From the NCBI GenBank assembly GCA_963807775.1, contig CAWECY010000004.1, positions 310,001-374,000 of the forward strand: DNA of 64,000 nt, read 5' to 3'. Numbering within the stretch: the first letter of the stretch is position 1; each line of letters starts with the position of its first letter. Both the position numbers and the translations under genes were made by a program. The stretch is from Bog-473 sp963807775 (GTDB taxonomy: Bacteria > Actinomycetota > Acidimicrobiia > Acidimicrobiales > RAAP-2). Positions 33,955 to 43,382 of the stretch are shown piece after piece. The notes beneath the pieces are model-generated. The model made no database searches, was not told where the DNA came from, and saw nothing but the letters and a program-made list of their open reading frames with translations.

Positions 33955-35180
33955 CAGTCGTCGAGGGCCTGGTAGACCAGCGCCCGCAGCTGGGCTCGGA
34001 ACGGGTAGGCCTGGGAGGGGAAGAGCTGGGTCATGAACACGGCGAAGAGGTCCTCCACCGGGTCGATCCAGAAGGCGGTGCTGGCCGCGCCGCCCCAGTA
34101 GTACTCGCCGGCCGAACCGGCCATGGCTGTCGCCGCCGGTCCCAACCCCACCGCGAAGCCGAGCCCGAAGCCGACGCCGTCGAAGTTGGCCTCGCCGAAG
34201 CCGCCGACGGCCAGCTCCTGCAGGGTGGCGCCACCGGGCAGGTGGTTTCGCGTCATGAGCTCGATGGTCTTGCGGCCGAGGACACGTCGGCCGCGCAGCT
34301 GCCCCCCGTTGGCCAGCATCTGGCAGAAGGCCACGTAGTCGTGCGTGGTCGAGACCAGCCCGCCGGAGCCGGACAGATAGGACGGGGGTGTCAGGACCCG
34401 GAGGGCGAAGGGGCCTTCTTCGAGCAACTTGGGCGTGTTGGCCGGGCGGTACTGGTAGAGCGCGGCCAGCCGGGGCAGCTGCGGCTCGGGGACGTAGAAG
34501 CCGGTGTCGACCATGCCGAGCGGCTCGAAGACCTCGCGGGCCAGATACTCGTCGAAACGCAACCCGGACAGGATTTCGACCAGCCGGCCCACGATGTCCG
34601 TCGAGAGCCCGTAGTTCCAGTGCGTCCCGGGGTGGAACTTGAGGGGGTGCTGGCCCAGGAGCGCCGTCACACTCTCGAGGGTCTGTCCCGCTCCCTGCGC
34701 CTGGCGGGCCTCGGTGAAGGCGGCGTCGATCGGGTTGCCCGGGAACAGCGCGCCGGGCAGGCCGGTCGTGTGCATGAGCACGTCGCGCATGTTCATGGAC
34801 CGCTCCGGCTTGACCAGCGTGATGTTGCCGGCCTCGTCCACCTCGCCCACTTGCTGGGTACTCCATTCCGGGATGTAACGGCGCACCGGGTCGAGCAGCT
34901 GGAACTCGCCCTTCTCGTAGAGCTGCATCAGCGCCACCGAGGCGATGGGCTTGGTCATGGAGAAGATGCGGAAGATGGTGTCGTCCGCCATGGCGATGCC
35001 ACGCTCACGGTCCATCAGGCCGAGCGAGCGGTGGTAGGCCACGTGGCCGCCGCGCACCACCGTGATCTGGCAGCCGGCGATCTTGCCGGTGTCCACGTAG
35101 GTGGTGCCGAAGTGCTCGGTGATGCGCTCAAGGCGCCCCTCGTCCATCCCGGCCGCGTCGGGTTCGATCTTCATGGGCAC
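33954..35180 (-). CDS. Serine hydrolase of the class C beta-lactamase/esterase family
   Basis: 408 aa. FRIFSMTKPIASVALMQ holds the S-x-x-K nucleophile motif; HWNYGLSTDIVGRL provides the Tyr of Y-x-N (here YGL); WGGAAST takes the place of the third H/K-T-G motif. No signal peptide is seen. Family members are esterases or beta-lactam-binding enzymes; with a catabolic neighbourhood an esterase role is more likely. Operon with the agmatinase-like gene. Confidence 0.85.
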   Translation of the reverse strand: MPMKIEPDAAGMDEGRLERITEHFGTTYVDTGKIAGCQITVVRGGHVAYHRSLGLMDRERGIAMADDTIFRIFSMTKPIASVALMQLYEKGEFQLLDPVRRYIPEWSTQQVGEVDEAGNITLVKPERSMNMRDVLMHTTGLPGALFPGNPIDAAFTEARQAQGAGQTLESVTALLGQHPLKFHPGTHWNYGLSTDIVGRLVEILSGLRFDEYLAREVFEPLGMVDTGFYVPEPQLPRLAALYQYRPANTPKLLEEGPFALRVLTPPSYLSGSGGLVSTTHDYVAFCQMLANGGQLRGRRVLGRKTIELMTRNHLPGGATLQELAVGGFGEANFDGVGFGLGFAVGLGPAATAMAGSAGEYYWGGAASTAFWIDPVEDLFAVFMTQLFPSQAYPFRAQLRALVYQALDD

Positions 35181-35196
35181 GTGCGTGTTGCCTCCC

Positions 35197-36009
35197 TCAT
35201 GCCTGCTGCTCTCCCTTCTTCTTTTTCTGCTCCCGCAGGTAAGACGCCGTCCCTTCCAAGAAGGCGCCGACGTCCTTGGCCTTACTCGCCGCGAGGTCGC
35301 GGAAGTACTCCGGCACGTAGACCTGGGCCGCCCCGGACTCGAGACCGGCCAGGATGGCGTCCACGCACACCGAGACCGGCTCGGCCTTGATCGGTATGTC
35401 AGGGATGTCGTTGTCGGGCAGCGTGAACAGCTCCGTGTCGATCACGGCCGGGTACACCACCATCACCTTCACCCCGCTCTCCCACAGGTCCACCGCCATG
35501 GCCTCGGAGAACGCGGTCAGCGCCGCCTTGGAGGCGTCGTAGGCCGCCTCGCCCGGAGCGCTGAGCGTGGCGGCGATGGACGAGACGTTGACGATGGTGC
35601 CCGATCCGCGGGCCAGCATCTGCGGCAGCAGGTCCATGGTGAGGCGCATGGGGGAGAGGTAGTTGACGTGCATCACCGCGGTGATGGTGTCGATGTCGAG
35701 CGCCGTGACTTGGCGGCGCTTGGGGATGCCGGCATTGTTGACCAGAAGGTCAATGCCGCCGAAGGCGTCCATCACGTCGACGGCCAGCCGATCGACGGCG
35801 TCGGGGTCGGCCAGGTTGACCACCCACATGCGGCTGTCGGGCGAGTGCTCCATGCAACGCCCGACCACCTCGGAGAGCAGCTCCGCCCGGCGGGCGCAGA
35901 TCCCCACGACGGCGCCGCGCTCGGCCAGCGCCTCGGACAACCCGGCCCCGATGCCCGAGGAGGCCCCCGTCACCAGCGTGCGGCATCCCTGCAGGTCCAA
36001 GCCCATCAT
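35197..36009 (-). CDS. SDR family oxidoreductase
   Basis: 270 aa from ATG 36009, preceded by the purine-rich AAAGTGGGGTGG; a GTG at 36024 is possible. GASSGIGAGLSEAL, LVNNAGIPKRR, NVSSIAATLS and AYDASKAALT give all SDR marks. The C-terminal extension ends in a Lys-rich tail (EQKKKKGEQ) unlike the other SDRs here. Substrate unknown. It lies 16 bases before the serine hydrolase gene and is divergent from the kdp operon. Confidence 0.87.
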   Translation of the reverse strand: MMGLDLQGCRTLVTGASSGIGAGLSEALAERGAVVGICARRAELLSEVVGRCMEHSPDSRMWVVNLADPDAVDRLAVDVMDAFGGIDLLVNNAGIPKRRQVTALDIDTITAVMHVNYLSPMRLTMDLLPQMLARGSGTIVNVSSIAATLSAPGEAAYDASKAALTAFSEAMAVDLWESGVKVMVVYPAVIDTELFTLPDNDIPDIPIKAEPVSVCVDAILAGLESGAAQVYVPEYFRDLAASKAKDVGAFLEGTASYLREQKKKKGEQQA

Positions 36010-36069
36010 CCACCCCACTTTCACTCTGCAACGGTGCTCACCTTAGGCACAGCTGGCGCTAGGCGGGTA

Positions 36070-36118
36070 TTGACATTCTGTTGACGCACAGCACGGCCGC
36101 GTTCACATCGGGTTCACA
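36070..36118 (+). promoter_or_regulatory. Four helically phased repeats upstream of kdp, candidate KdpE sites
   Basis: TTGACA at 36070 and TTGACG at 36081 are 11 bases apart; TTCACA at 36102 and 36113 are again 11 apart, and the two pairs are 21 apart. Direct repeats one helical turn apart are the normal binding pattern of OmpR/PhoB-type regulators such as KdpE. The kdp genes start 20 bases further on. Assignment to KdpE is inferred. Confidence 0.6.
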
Positions 36119-36140
36119 ACGCGCCGCGCAGCATGGGCCC

Positions 36141-36224
36141 ATGGCTGACTTCCTCGCAGTGCTGGGCATCATGGCCTTCGTTGCCGCGTTCCTCGGTCTG
36201 ATCTGGGCCCTGGACCGGGTATGA
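36141..36224 (+). CDS. 27-residue hydrophobic protein at the head of the kdp operon
   Basis: ATG 36141 to TGA 36222-36224. It begins MADFLAVLGIMAFVAAF and ends IWALDRV: one membrane helix with a charged C-terminus. Its stop overlaps the ATG of kdpF (ATGA), so it is translated with the operon. It is not KdpF itself; small helices of this kind precede kdpF in other actinomycetes, as far as I recall. A role in Kdp assembly is a guess. Confidence 0.6.
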   Translation: MADFLAVLGIMAFVAAFLGLIWALDRV

Positions 36225-36310
36225 CCTGGACCCAGGGACTCCTTCTCGCCCTGTCCATCGTGATGTTCTTCTACCTGGGCGTCGCCATGTTCAAGCCCGA
36301 GAAGTTCTGA
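36221..36310 (+). CDS. kdpF: KdpF, small membrane subunit of the Kdp potassium ATPase
   Basis: 29 aa, ATG 36221. A single hydrophobic helix (LLLALSIVMFFYLGVAMF) ends in KPEKF, the typical KdpF tail. KdpF stabilises the KdpABC complex in the membrane. It lies directly before kdpA, with two bases between. Confidence 0.85.
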   Translation: MTWTQGLLLALSIVMFFYLGVAMFKPEKF

Positions 36311-36311
36311 C

Positions 36312-37997
36312 GTGGGCTTCACCTTCACCATCATCGCCCTGGTCGTCTGCCTGGCGCTGTCGTGGCGCTATCTCGGGTCCTACATGGCCGCCGTCTTCGA
36401 CGGGAGGGTGCATTTCTTGGAGCGGGCCGAGCGGCCGGTCTATCGGTTGCTCGGGACCAGTCCCGAGAAGGAGCAGAACTGGAAGCGCTACGCCGCCTCC
36501 ATGGTCATTTTCTCCGGGGTCTGCGTTGGCGTCACCTATCTGATCGTCCGGATCCAGGGGTCGCTCCCGCTCAACCCGCAGCACCTGGGTGCCGTGCCCC
36601 AGGCACTGAGTTTCAACACCGCCGTCTCGTTCATGACGAACACCAACTGGCAGAACTACGGCGGCGAGACGACGATGTCGTACTTCTCCCAGATCGGCGC
36701 GCTGACCTTCGAGCAGTTCGTGAGCCCGGCCATCGGCCTAGCGGTCGCCATCGCCATGGTCCGGGGCTTCTCCCGGCGCAACTCGCCGACCATTGGGAAC
36801 TTCTGGGTCGACATGACCAGGGCCCTTCTCTACATCTTCTTCCCCATCGCGTTCATCTTCGGGATCATCATCGTCGGGCAGGGTGCGGTCCAGACCCTGG
36901 CCGGCACCGTGACCATCCATGACTACCTGAATGGCGTCACCCAGGTCATCGCCCGAGGTCCAATCGGCTTCATGCAGTCGATCATGCAGCTGGGCAACAA
37001 CGGGGGAGGGTTCCTCAACGCCAATCAGGCCACGGCCTTCGAGGACCCGACTGGGTTCACAAGCTTCATGTACATGTTCCTCCTGCTGTGTATCCCCTTC
37101 TCCCTGACCTACACCTTCGGAAAGATGGTCGGCAGCATCCGCCACGGTGCCGCCCTCCTGGCGGCCATGGTGATCATCTTCGGGGTCTGGGTGGGCGGCG
37201 CCGCTTACTACGAGCACCAGAACAACCCTGCGATTGCCGCCGCGGGTGTCCATTCCACCGTCGGCAACACCGAGGGCAAGGAGGTGCGCTTCGGCGACAC
37301 GACGAGTGCCCTCTTCGGGGTGGCGTCGACCAACACGTCGACGGGTTCGGCCAGTTCCTCCTACGACCAGTTCACCCCTATGGGTGGCTTCTTCCTGATC
37401 AGCGGGATGATGCTGGGGGAGGTGACGCCGGGCGGCACCGGCAGCGGGCTCTACACCATCCTCATCTACGCCCTCATCGCCGTGTTCATCGGTGGCCTGA
37501 TGATCGGGCGAACACCGGAGTACCTGGGCAAGAAGATCCAGTCCAAGGAGATCAAACTCGCGGGTCTCGGGGCCCTCGTCATGCCGTTGATCGTGCTGAT
37601 CTTCACTGCCATCGCCGTGTCGATCCACGCCGGCCGCGCCGGACCCCTCAACGCCGGACCGCACGGGTTCACCGAGATCCTCTACGGGCTCACCTCGCAG
37701 GGGAACAACAACGGCTCCGCCTTTGACGGGTTGACGGGGAACACCACGTTCTACAACGTCATCGGCGCCATCGACATGTTGATCGGCCGGATTGGCATCA
37801 TGATCCCGGCCCTGGCGATTGGCGGTGTGCTGGCGGCCAAGCCCGTGGTGGCCGAGGGCCTCGGCACTTTCCGCACCGACAACTCCATGTTCGTTGGCCT
37901 CACCATCGGCGTCATCATCATTATCGGTGGCCTGACCTTCTTCCCTGCCCTCGCTCTCGGCCCGATCGTCGAGCAGCTCAGCCACGGGTTCTTCTAA
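36312..37997 (+). CDS. kdpA: KdpA, potassium-binding channel-like subunit
   Basis: 561 aa from GTG 36312. All four selectivity-filter segments of the K+ channel-like fold can be read: TNTNWQNYGGE, GNNGGGFLNANQ, GGTGSGLY and GNNNGSAF. About ten membrane helices. It binds K+ outside and passes it through the complex powered by KdpB. Full length, no odd features. Confidence 0.97.
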   Translation: MGFTFTIIALVVCLALSWRYLGSYMAAVFDGRVHFLERAERPVYRLLGTSPEKEQNWKRYAASMVIFSGVCVGVTYLIVRIQGSLPLNPQHLGAVPQALSFNTAVSFMTNTNWQNYGGETTMSYFSQIGALTFEQFVSPAIGLAVAIAMVRGFSRRNSPTIGNFWVDMTRALLYIFFPIAFIFGIIIVGQGAVQTLAGTVTIHDYLNGVTQVIARGPIGFMQSIMQLGNNGGGFLNANQATAFEDPTGFTSFMYMFLLLCIPFSLTYTFGKMVGSIRHGAALLAAMVIIFGVWVGGAAYYEHQNNPAIAAAGVHSTVGNTEGKEVRFGDTTSALFGVASTNTSTGSASSSYDQFTPMGGFFLISGMMLGEVTPGGTGSGLYTILIYALIAVFIGGLMIGRTPEYLGKKIQSKEIKLAGLGALVMPLIVLIFTAIAVSIHAGRAGPLNAGPHGFTEILYGLTSQGNNNGSAFDGLTGNTTFYNVIGAIDMLIGRIGIMIPALAIGGVLAAKPVVAEGLGTFRTDNSMFVGLTIGVIIIIGGLTFFPALALGPIVEQLSHGFF

Positions 37998-38023
37998 ATG
38001 ACCAGCTTCGGAAAGCTCCTCTC

Positions 38024-40093
38024 ATGACCATGACCACCACCCAACCAGACCAGCCGGTGCCGGCAACGACGCCCCATGGCGTGGCCGAGGCACGGAGCCT
38101 CTTCGACGGTCCGATCCTGCGCCAGGCCCTGGTCGACTCGTTCGCCAAGTTGAATCCGGCGGTGCAGATCCGCAACCCGGTCATGTTCGTGGTCCTGGTG
38201 GGCTCGGTCGTCACGTTCTTCGAGGCGATCGCCCACCCCTCGACCTTCACCTGGTCGATCACCATCTGGCTCTTCCTGACCGTGATCTTCGCCAACTTCG
38301 CCGAGGCGATGGCCGAGGGGCGGGGCAAGGCACAGGCCGACACGCTCCGCCGCATGCGCTCAGAGACCGAGGCGCGTCGCCTCAAGCCCGACGGGACCGA
38401 GGAGTTGGTGCCGGCCGCTGAGCTCACCAAGGGGGACACCGTCGTCTGCGAGGCCAACGACCTCATCCCCTCCGACGGAGAGATCATCGAGGGCATCGCC
38501 TCGGTCGACGAGTCGGCCATCACCGGCGAGTCGGCCCCGGTCATCCGCGAATCGGGCGGCGACCGCTCGGCCGTCACCGGCGGCACCCGGGTCCTCTCGG
38601 ACCGGATCGTGGTCCGCATCACGGCCGAGCGAGGGCAGACCTTCCTGGACCGCATGATCACCCTGGTCGAGGGGGCCAACCGCCAGAAGACGCCCAATGA
38701 GATCGCCCTCACCATCCTCCTCGCCGTGCTGACCATCATCTTCATCCCCGTCGTGGTGTCACTCGAGGCGTTCGGCATCTACGCCGGCACCGCGGTCTCG
38801 GTGGTCATCCTGGTGGCCCTGCTGGTCTGCCTGATCCCGACCACCATTGGCGCACTGCTGTCGGCCATTGGGATCGCCGGCATGGACCGCCTGGTCCAGA
38901 AGAACGTGCTCGCCATGAGCGGCCGGGCCGTCGAGGCCGCTGGCGACGTACAGACATTGCTATTGGACAAGACGGGCACCATCACCATGGGCAACCGGAT
39001 GGCGTCGGGCTTCTATCCTGTCGGCGACCACTCCGAGCGCGACTTGGCGGACGCGGCCCAGCTGGCGTCGCTGGCCGACGAGACACCAGAGGGGCGCTCG
39101 ATCGTGGTGCTGGCCAAGGAGCGCTTCGACATCCGGGAGCGTCACCTCGAGTCCGGGCACGTCTTCGTGCCCTTCTCGGCCACGACCCGCATGTCCGGGC
39201 TTGACTTTGACGGACGCCAGATCCGCAAGGGGGCATCGGACTCGGTGAAGCAGTGGGTGGGCGAACAGGGTGGCACCGTGCCGGCCGACCTTGACCCCAT
39301 CGTGGAGCGTGTGTCGCGGGCTGGGTCCACGCCCCTGGTCGTGGCCGACGGTCCCGTGATCCTGGGCGTCATCGAGCTCAAGGACGTGGTCAAGGAGGGG
39401 ATCCAGGAGAAGTTCGCCGAGATGCGCTCCATGGGCATCCGCACGGTGATGATCACCGGTGACAACCCCCTGACCGCGGCGACCATCGCCCAGGAGGCCG
39501 GCGTCGACGACTTCCTCGCCGAGGCGACGCCCGAGGCAAAGTTGGCCCTGATCAAGCAGGAGCAAGAGGGCGGCAAGTTGGTCGCCATGACCGGGGACGG
39601 AACCAACGACGCTCCCGCGCTGGCTCAGGCGGACGTCGGCGTCGCCATGAATACGGGGACCACGGCGGCCAAGGAGGCCGGCAACATGGTCGACCTCGAC
39701 TCCAACCCGACCAAGCTCATCGACGTCGTCGAGATCGGCAAGCAGCTCCTGATCACCCGCGGCTCGCTCACCACCTTCTCTATCGCCAACGACGTGGCCA
39801 AGTACTTCGCCATCATCCCAGCCCTCTTCCTCGCCACCTACCCGCAGCTGGAGCCGCTCAACATCATGAGGCTGCACAGCCCCCAGAGCGCCGTGCTCTC
39901 GGCTGTCATCTTCAACGCGCTGGTGATCGTGGCCCTGATCCCACTGGCGCTGCGAGGGGTCAAGTTCCGCGCCGCCGGCTCTGCCGCCATCCTGCGGCGC
40001 AACGTGTGGATCTACGGCGTGGGCGGCATCATCGTCCCCTTCATTTTCATCAAGCTCATCGACATCATCCTCGTCGCGCTGCACGCCTACTGA
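38024..40093 (+). CDS. kdpB: KdpB, P-type ATPase subunit
   Basis: 689 aa from ATG 38024. DKTGTITMGNRMA contains the phosphorylated Asp; SAITGESAPV is the actuator TGES loop; GDGTNDAPALAQADVGVAM the hinge motif. Short for P-type ATPases, as is normal for KdpB with seven helices. It hydrolyses ATP to drive K+ uptake through KdpA under potassium limitation. Confidence 0.98.
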   Translation: MTMTTTQPDQPVPATTPHGVAEARSLFDGPILRQALVDSFAKLNPAVQIRNPVMFVVLVGSVVTFFEAIAHPSTFTWSITIWLFLTVIFANFAEAMAEGRGKAQADTLRRMRSETEARRLKPDGTEELVPAAELTKGDTVVCEANDLIPSDGEIIEGIASVDESAITGESAPVIRESGGDRSAVTGGTRVLSDRIVVRITAERGQTFLDRMITLVEGANRQKTPNEIALTILLAVLTIIFIPVVVSLEAFGIYAGTAVSVVILVALLVCLIPTTIGALLSAIGIAGMDRLVQKNVLAMSGRAVEAAGDVQTLLLDKTGTITMGNRMASGFYPVGDHSERDLADAAQLASLADETPEGRSIVVLAKERFDIRERHLESGHVFVPFSATTRMSGLDFDGRQIRKGASDSVKQWVGEQGGTVPADLDPIVERVSRAGSTPLVVADGPVILGVIELKDVVKEGIQEKFAEMRSMGIRTVMITGDNPLTAATIAQEAGVDDFLAEATPEAKLALIKQEQEGGKLVAMTGDGTNDAPALAQADVGVAMNTGTTAAKEAGNMVDLDSNPTKLIDVVEIGKQLLITRGSLTTFSIANDVAKYFAIIPALFLATYPQLEPLNIMRLHSPQSAVLSAVIFNALVIVALIPLALRGVKFRAAGSAAILRRNVWIYGVGGIIVPFIFIKLIDIILVALHAY

Positions 40094-40106
40094 TGGAGAC
40101 CCTTTG

Positions 40107-40793
40107 ATGCTCGTCCACATCCGCCGCGCCGTCATCCTCGCCGTGGTCGTGCTGGTTCTGACCTTCGCTTATGCCTTCATCGGCACCGGTGTCGCCCAGC
40201 TGCTCTTCAAGCACCAGGCCGACGGGTCGATCACCCCGAACGGATCGACCGCCATCGGGCAGAACTGGTCCATCACCAAATGCCCGGGACATCCCTTGGG
40301 CAGCTGTGTGTTCCAGGGGCGCCCCGACGCACTCGGGCCCTACGCCACCGCCACGTTCAACCCCGCCGAGAAGCCCGGGGACGACCCGCTCTACGCCAAC
40401 GGCCTGACCCAGAGCACCAAGGTCGCCTGTTCCTTCCCGACCACATCCTCGAAGCCGATCAACGACATCCCAGGCGAATCGGGTGGGACCAGTCTCGGCC
40501 CACGGTCCAAGGAGTTGTTGGAGTACACGCAGTGCCTGGTGGGCTATTGGCACGCCCGAGGTGTTAACCCAACCCCCGACCTCGTCACGACCTCGGGCAG
40601 CGGGTACGACCCCGACATCAGCCAGCAGGACGCACTGGTCCAGACCCCGATGGTGTCCAAGGCGACCGGGATTGCTCCTTCGGTGCTCAGCCGTCTCGTG
40701 ATCAGCCAGACGCAGGGTGCCCAGTTCGGGTTCCTCGGTTCCTCGTACATCAACGTGCTGCAGCTGAACGAGGCGTTGGCCAAGCTCAAATAG
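40107..40793 (+). CDS. kdpC: KdpC, accessory subunit
   Basis: 228 aa; ATG 40107 preferred over TTG 40104. One N-terminal membrane helix (AVILAVVVLVLTFAYAF) and a periplasm-side-like soluble domain with DPLYANGLTQSTKVAC insertion and the usual GSGYDPDISQQDALVQ motif, then NVLQLNEALAKL at the end. KdpC stabilises the complex and raises ATP affinity. Last subunit of the operon. Confidence 0.95.
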   Translation: MLVHIRRAVILAVVVLVLTFAYAFIGTGVAQLLFKHQADGSITPNGSTAIGQNWSITKCPGHPLGSCVFQGRPDALGPYATATFNPAEKPGDDPLYANGLTQSTKVACSFPTTSSKPINDIPGESGGTSLGPRSKELLEYTQCLVGYWHARGVNPTPDLVTTSGSGYDPDISQQDALVQTPMVSKATGIAPSVLSRLVISQTQGAQFGFLGSSYINVLQLNEALAKLK

Positions 40794-41071
40794 TGGACGG
40801 CACCCTGACCGCCATCGCGGTGCTGGTCCTCCGCCGGCCTGCCATGGTGCGTGGGAAGGTCATTTCCGTCGTCTCCTACCAGCTGCCCTGGGTACGGACC
40901 GATGTCGAGCTCAGCGACGGAACCGGTGTCATCGTTCTGCGCTTCATGGGCCGCGCCGAGCTCCCTGGTCTGCCCATGGGGAGGTGCCTGCTCGCCGAGG
41001 GCACCCCGGCGCTCGAACGGGGGCTGCTGCTGATGCGCAATCCGCTCTATTCGTTCGTGGATGCGAGGTGA
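40793..41071 (+). CDS. Small OB-fold-like protein
   Basis: 92 aa from GTG 40793, which overlaps the kdpC stop by one base. The pattern VRGKVISVVSYQ, VELSDGTGVIVLRFMGRAELPGL and LLMRNPLYSF resembles the OB-fold nucleic-acid-binding-domain proteins of actinomycetes (start of RecG-like domain). Function not known; translation coupling to kdp may be accidental. It overlaps convergent kdpE by 25 bp. Confidence 0.65.
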   Translation: MDGTLTAIAVLVLRRPAMVRGKVISVVSYQLPWVRTDVELSDGTGVIVLRFMGRAELPGLPMGRCLLAEGTPALERGLLLMRNPLYSFVDAR

Positions 41072-41757
41072 ACGCCCGCCAGCAACTGGTAACCGACGCC
41101 GGGGATGGTCTTCAGCAGCACCCCTTCGTCGTCTCCCATCTTCTTGCGCAGCCGGTGGGTGTAAACCCGAACGTAGTTGGACTCTGCCCCATATCCCGGC
41201 CCCCAGACGTCCTTCAGGATCATGTGGTGGGTGCAGACCTTGCCGGCATGGCGCGCCAGATAAGCCAACAGCTCGAACTCCTTCGCGGTGAGCTGCAGGG
41301 ACGACCCCGACAGCGTCGCCATATGGTGAACCAGGTCGACGGTGAGGTCGCCCACTTCAAGGGTGGAGGGTTGCCCGCCTCCATCACCCCTGCGAGCGGC
41401 GGCATGGCGCAGCGCCACCCGCAAGCGTGCTTCGAGTTCGGCCATGCCGAAGGGCTTCGTGACGAAGTCGTCCGCCCCGCTGTCGAGCGCCTCCACCTTC
41501 CGCCGCTCGTCGCCGTAGGCGGACAGCACCACGATCGGGATGTCAGAGAAGGCGCGGACGCGTCGGCAGACTTCGAGGCCGTCGATGTCGGGCAGCCCGA
41601 GGTCGAGGATGACGAGGTCCGGTCCGCCGAGTGCGACCTGATTGACCGCCTCCGCTCCCGAGTGCGCGGTAAGGACCTCGTCCCCCCGGGCGGACAAGCC
41701 GATCCGCAGTGCCTTGAGCAGCGACGTATCGTCGTCGACGACGAGCACCCTGGCCAT
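41047..41757 (-). CDS. kdpE: KdpE-type response regulator
   Basis: 236 aa. Receiver domain with acidic pair D8/D9, phospho-acceptor D52 (VILDLGLPD) and Lys in VTKPFG, then an OmpR-type winged helix (LTAKEFELLAYLARH, YVRVYTHRLRKKMG). It sits 9 bp after the histidine kinase gene on the same strand and beside kdpFABC, so control of kdp is very likely. Candidate sites are the phased repeats at 36070-36118. Confidence 0.93.
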   Translation of the reverse strand: MARVLVVDDDTSLLKALRIGLSARGDEVLTAHSGAEAVNQVALGGPDLVILDLGLPDIDGLEVCRRVRAFSDIPIVVLSAYGDERRKVEALDSGADDFVTKPFGMAELEARLRVALRHAAARRGDGGGQPSTLEVGDLTVDLVHHMATLSGSSLQLTAKEFELLAYLARHAGKVCTHHMILKDVWGPGYGAESNYVRVYTHRLRKKMGDDEGVLLKTIPGVGYQLLAGVHLASTNE

Positions 41758-41766
41758 GGCAGCCGC

Positions 41767-43308
41767 TCAGACCGGCGCCGCGGCGAGAGTCTCCGCCGGG
41801 ACCGTGAACACGACTCGGGCGCCGCCCGCCACGTCGGGGTCGATCCAGATCAGCCCACCGTGCGCCTCGACGAAGGCCTTGGCGATGGCCAGACCCAGGC
41901 CGGCCCTGCCCCCGCCACCGTTCTGGCTGAACATCTCAAAGACGTGCTCGCGGTCTTCAAGCGCGATGCCGGGACCGTTGTCCGCGACCGCGATCTCGAC
42001 CCGTGCCGCGTCGCCCGGTGCGGTGCGCGCCATGACGCGGATCACGCTGCCGTCGGGAGACAATCGCTCGGCGTTCTCGAGCACGTTGGCCAAAACCTGG
42101 CTCATGAGGACGTGATCGAGATGCAAGGGGGGCAGGTTCACCGGCGCGTCGACTGCGACGCGGCCGGGCGTCAGGATTCCGCCCAGCAGTGCCAGTGCCT
42201 CATCGAGCAGCTCGCGGAAGTCCACGCCGGTTGGTCGGAGCTCGAGCGCGCCGGCCTCGAGGCGGGTCATGTCGAGAAGGTTGGACACGAGCCTCGACAG
42301 GCGGTCCGACTGCAGCTCGATGAGTTCCAACAGCTCAGCCCGGTCGTCGGGGCTCAGGCGGGCATCGACCTGGCGCAAGCTCGAAACGGCGGTTTTGATG
42401 GAGGCGAGCGGTGTCCGCAGGTCGTGCGAAGCGGCGCCCATCATGGCACGACGCCAGCGGTCGATCTCCTCGAGCAGGCGCGCTCGCAAAGCCTGCTCGT
42501 TCAGTTGGGCCCGATCGACGGCGAGCGCCGCCTGGTTGGCGAACGTACCGAGCAGGCTGCGCTCACGCTCCACGAGCTGCACGTCCTGGAGCACCAGCAT
42601 GCCAACCGGTCGGTGGCTGACCACGAGCGCCACCGACACTCGCCGCGGGCCGGCGTCCTCCAGAAGGCCGAGGGACTGGGTCTGGCCGTCCGCCGACGTC
42701 ACCGATGCGACGTCTCCCTCGGTCATCGGCTGGCCCGCACTCGCCGCGACCCGCAACACCGATCCGGATCCCCGCGTACTGCTGTGGGTGTCGGGCACCA
42801 CGAGCGCCGTCCAGCGCGGGGTGAAGACGCTCTGCACCGTTCCCACAATATGTGTCAGAAGCTCCGAGAGGCTGAGATCGCCGATCAGCGTCTGCGACAG
42901 TTCGTACAGCCGCTGCGACTCGCCGGTCCGGCGCTCCGCCTCCTCGCGCGCACTCCGCAATTTGGCCACGACCTGGGAGACGATCAGCACGACCACGGCG
43001 TAGACGGCGAGTGCGATCCAGTTCTGGGGCGAGCGGACGGTGAGCGTGTTGTAGGGAGGGAGGAAGAAGAGGTCGTAAACGACGAAACCCCCGAGTGCGC
43101 CGATGACGCCCGGGAGGAAGCCGCCGATGACGACCCCCACCAGCGCGGGTACCACGAAGACCAACGCCGGGATGGCGATGCTCAGGTGGGCCCGGAAGGG
43201 AAGCAGCACGGCCAGGAGTGCACCGAGACCGGCGAGGGTGACGACGATCCCCAAGGCCGTCCGCTGGTACGTTCCATTTGTACTCAGCCCGCGAGCTCTG
43301 TCGTGCAT
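41767..43308 (-). CDS. KdpD C-terminal-type sensor histidine kinase (DUF4118 + GAF-like + HisKA + HATPase)
   Basis: 513 aa from ATG 43308; a GTG at 43371 would run over the divergent gene. Four membrane helices at about 20-110 (ALVFVVPALVGVVIGGFLPG, family DUF4118), a GAF-like segment about 145-290, then the H box ASHDLRTPLASI and HATPase motifs NVLENAERLS, VADNGPGIAL and GLGLAIAKAF. This is the C-terminal two thirds of classical KdpD. The KdpD N-terminal sensor domain is in a separate, divergent gene. Phosphorylates KdpE. Confidence 0.9.
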   Translation of the reverse strand: MHDRARGLSTNGTYQRTALGIVVTLAGLGALLAVLLPFRAHLSIAIPALVFVVPALVGVVIGGFLPGVIGALGGFVVYDLFFLPPYNTLTVRSPQNWIALAVYAVVVLIVSQVVAKLRSAREEAERRTGESQRLYELSQTLIGDLSLSELLTHIVGTVQSVFTPRWTALVVPDTHSSTRGSGSVLRVAASAGQPMTEGDVASVTSADGQTQSLGLLEDAGPRRVSVALVVSHRPVGMLVLQDVQLVERERSLLGTFANQAALAVDRAQLNEQALRARLLEEIDRWRRAMMGAASHDLRTPLASIKTAVSSLRQVDARLSPDDRAELLELIELQSDRLSRLVSNLLDMTRLEAGALELRPTGVDFRELLDEALALLGGILTPGRVAVDAPVNLPPLHLDHVLMSQVLANVLENAERLSPDGSVIRVMARTAPGDAARVEIAVADNGPGIALEDREHVFEMFSQNGGGGRAGLGLAIAKAFVEAHGGLIWIDPDVAGGARVVFTVPAETLAAAPV

Positions 43309-43382
43309 CTCAGAATTCCGTCCTTCGGAGCGTCTAGTGAGTGTACCGACGCCCTGGCGGCGCCCGGCCAAGCGAGGAGGAG

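Noticed and set aside
43309..43371. Earlier GTG start of the KdpD-type kinase
   Set aside because: It would cross the promoter and approach the start of the divergent gene, and the added residues have no family match.
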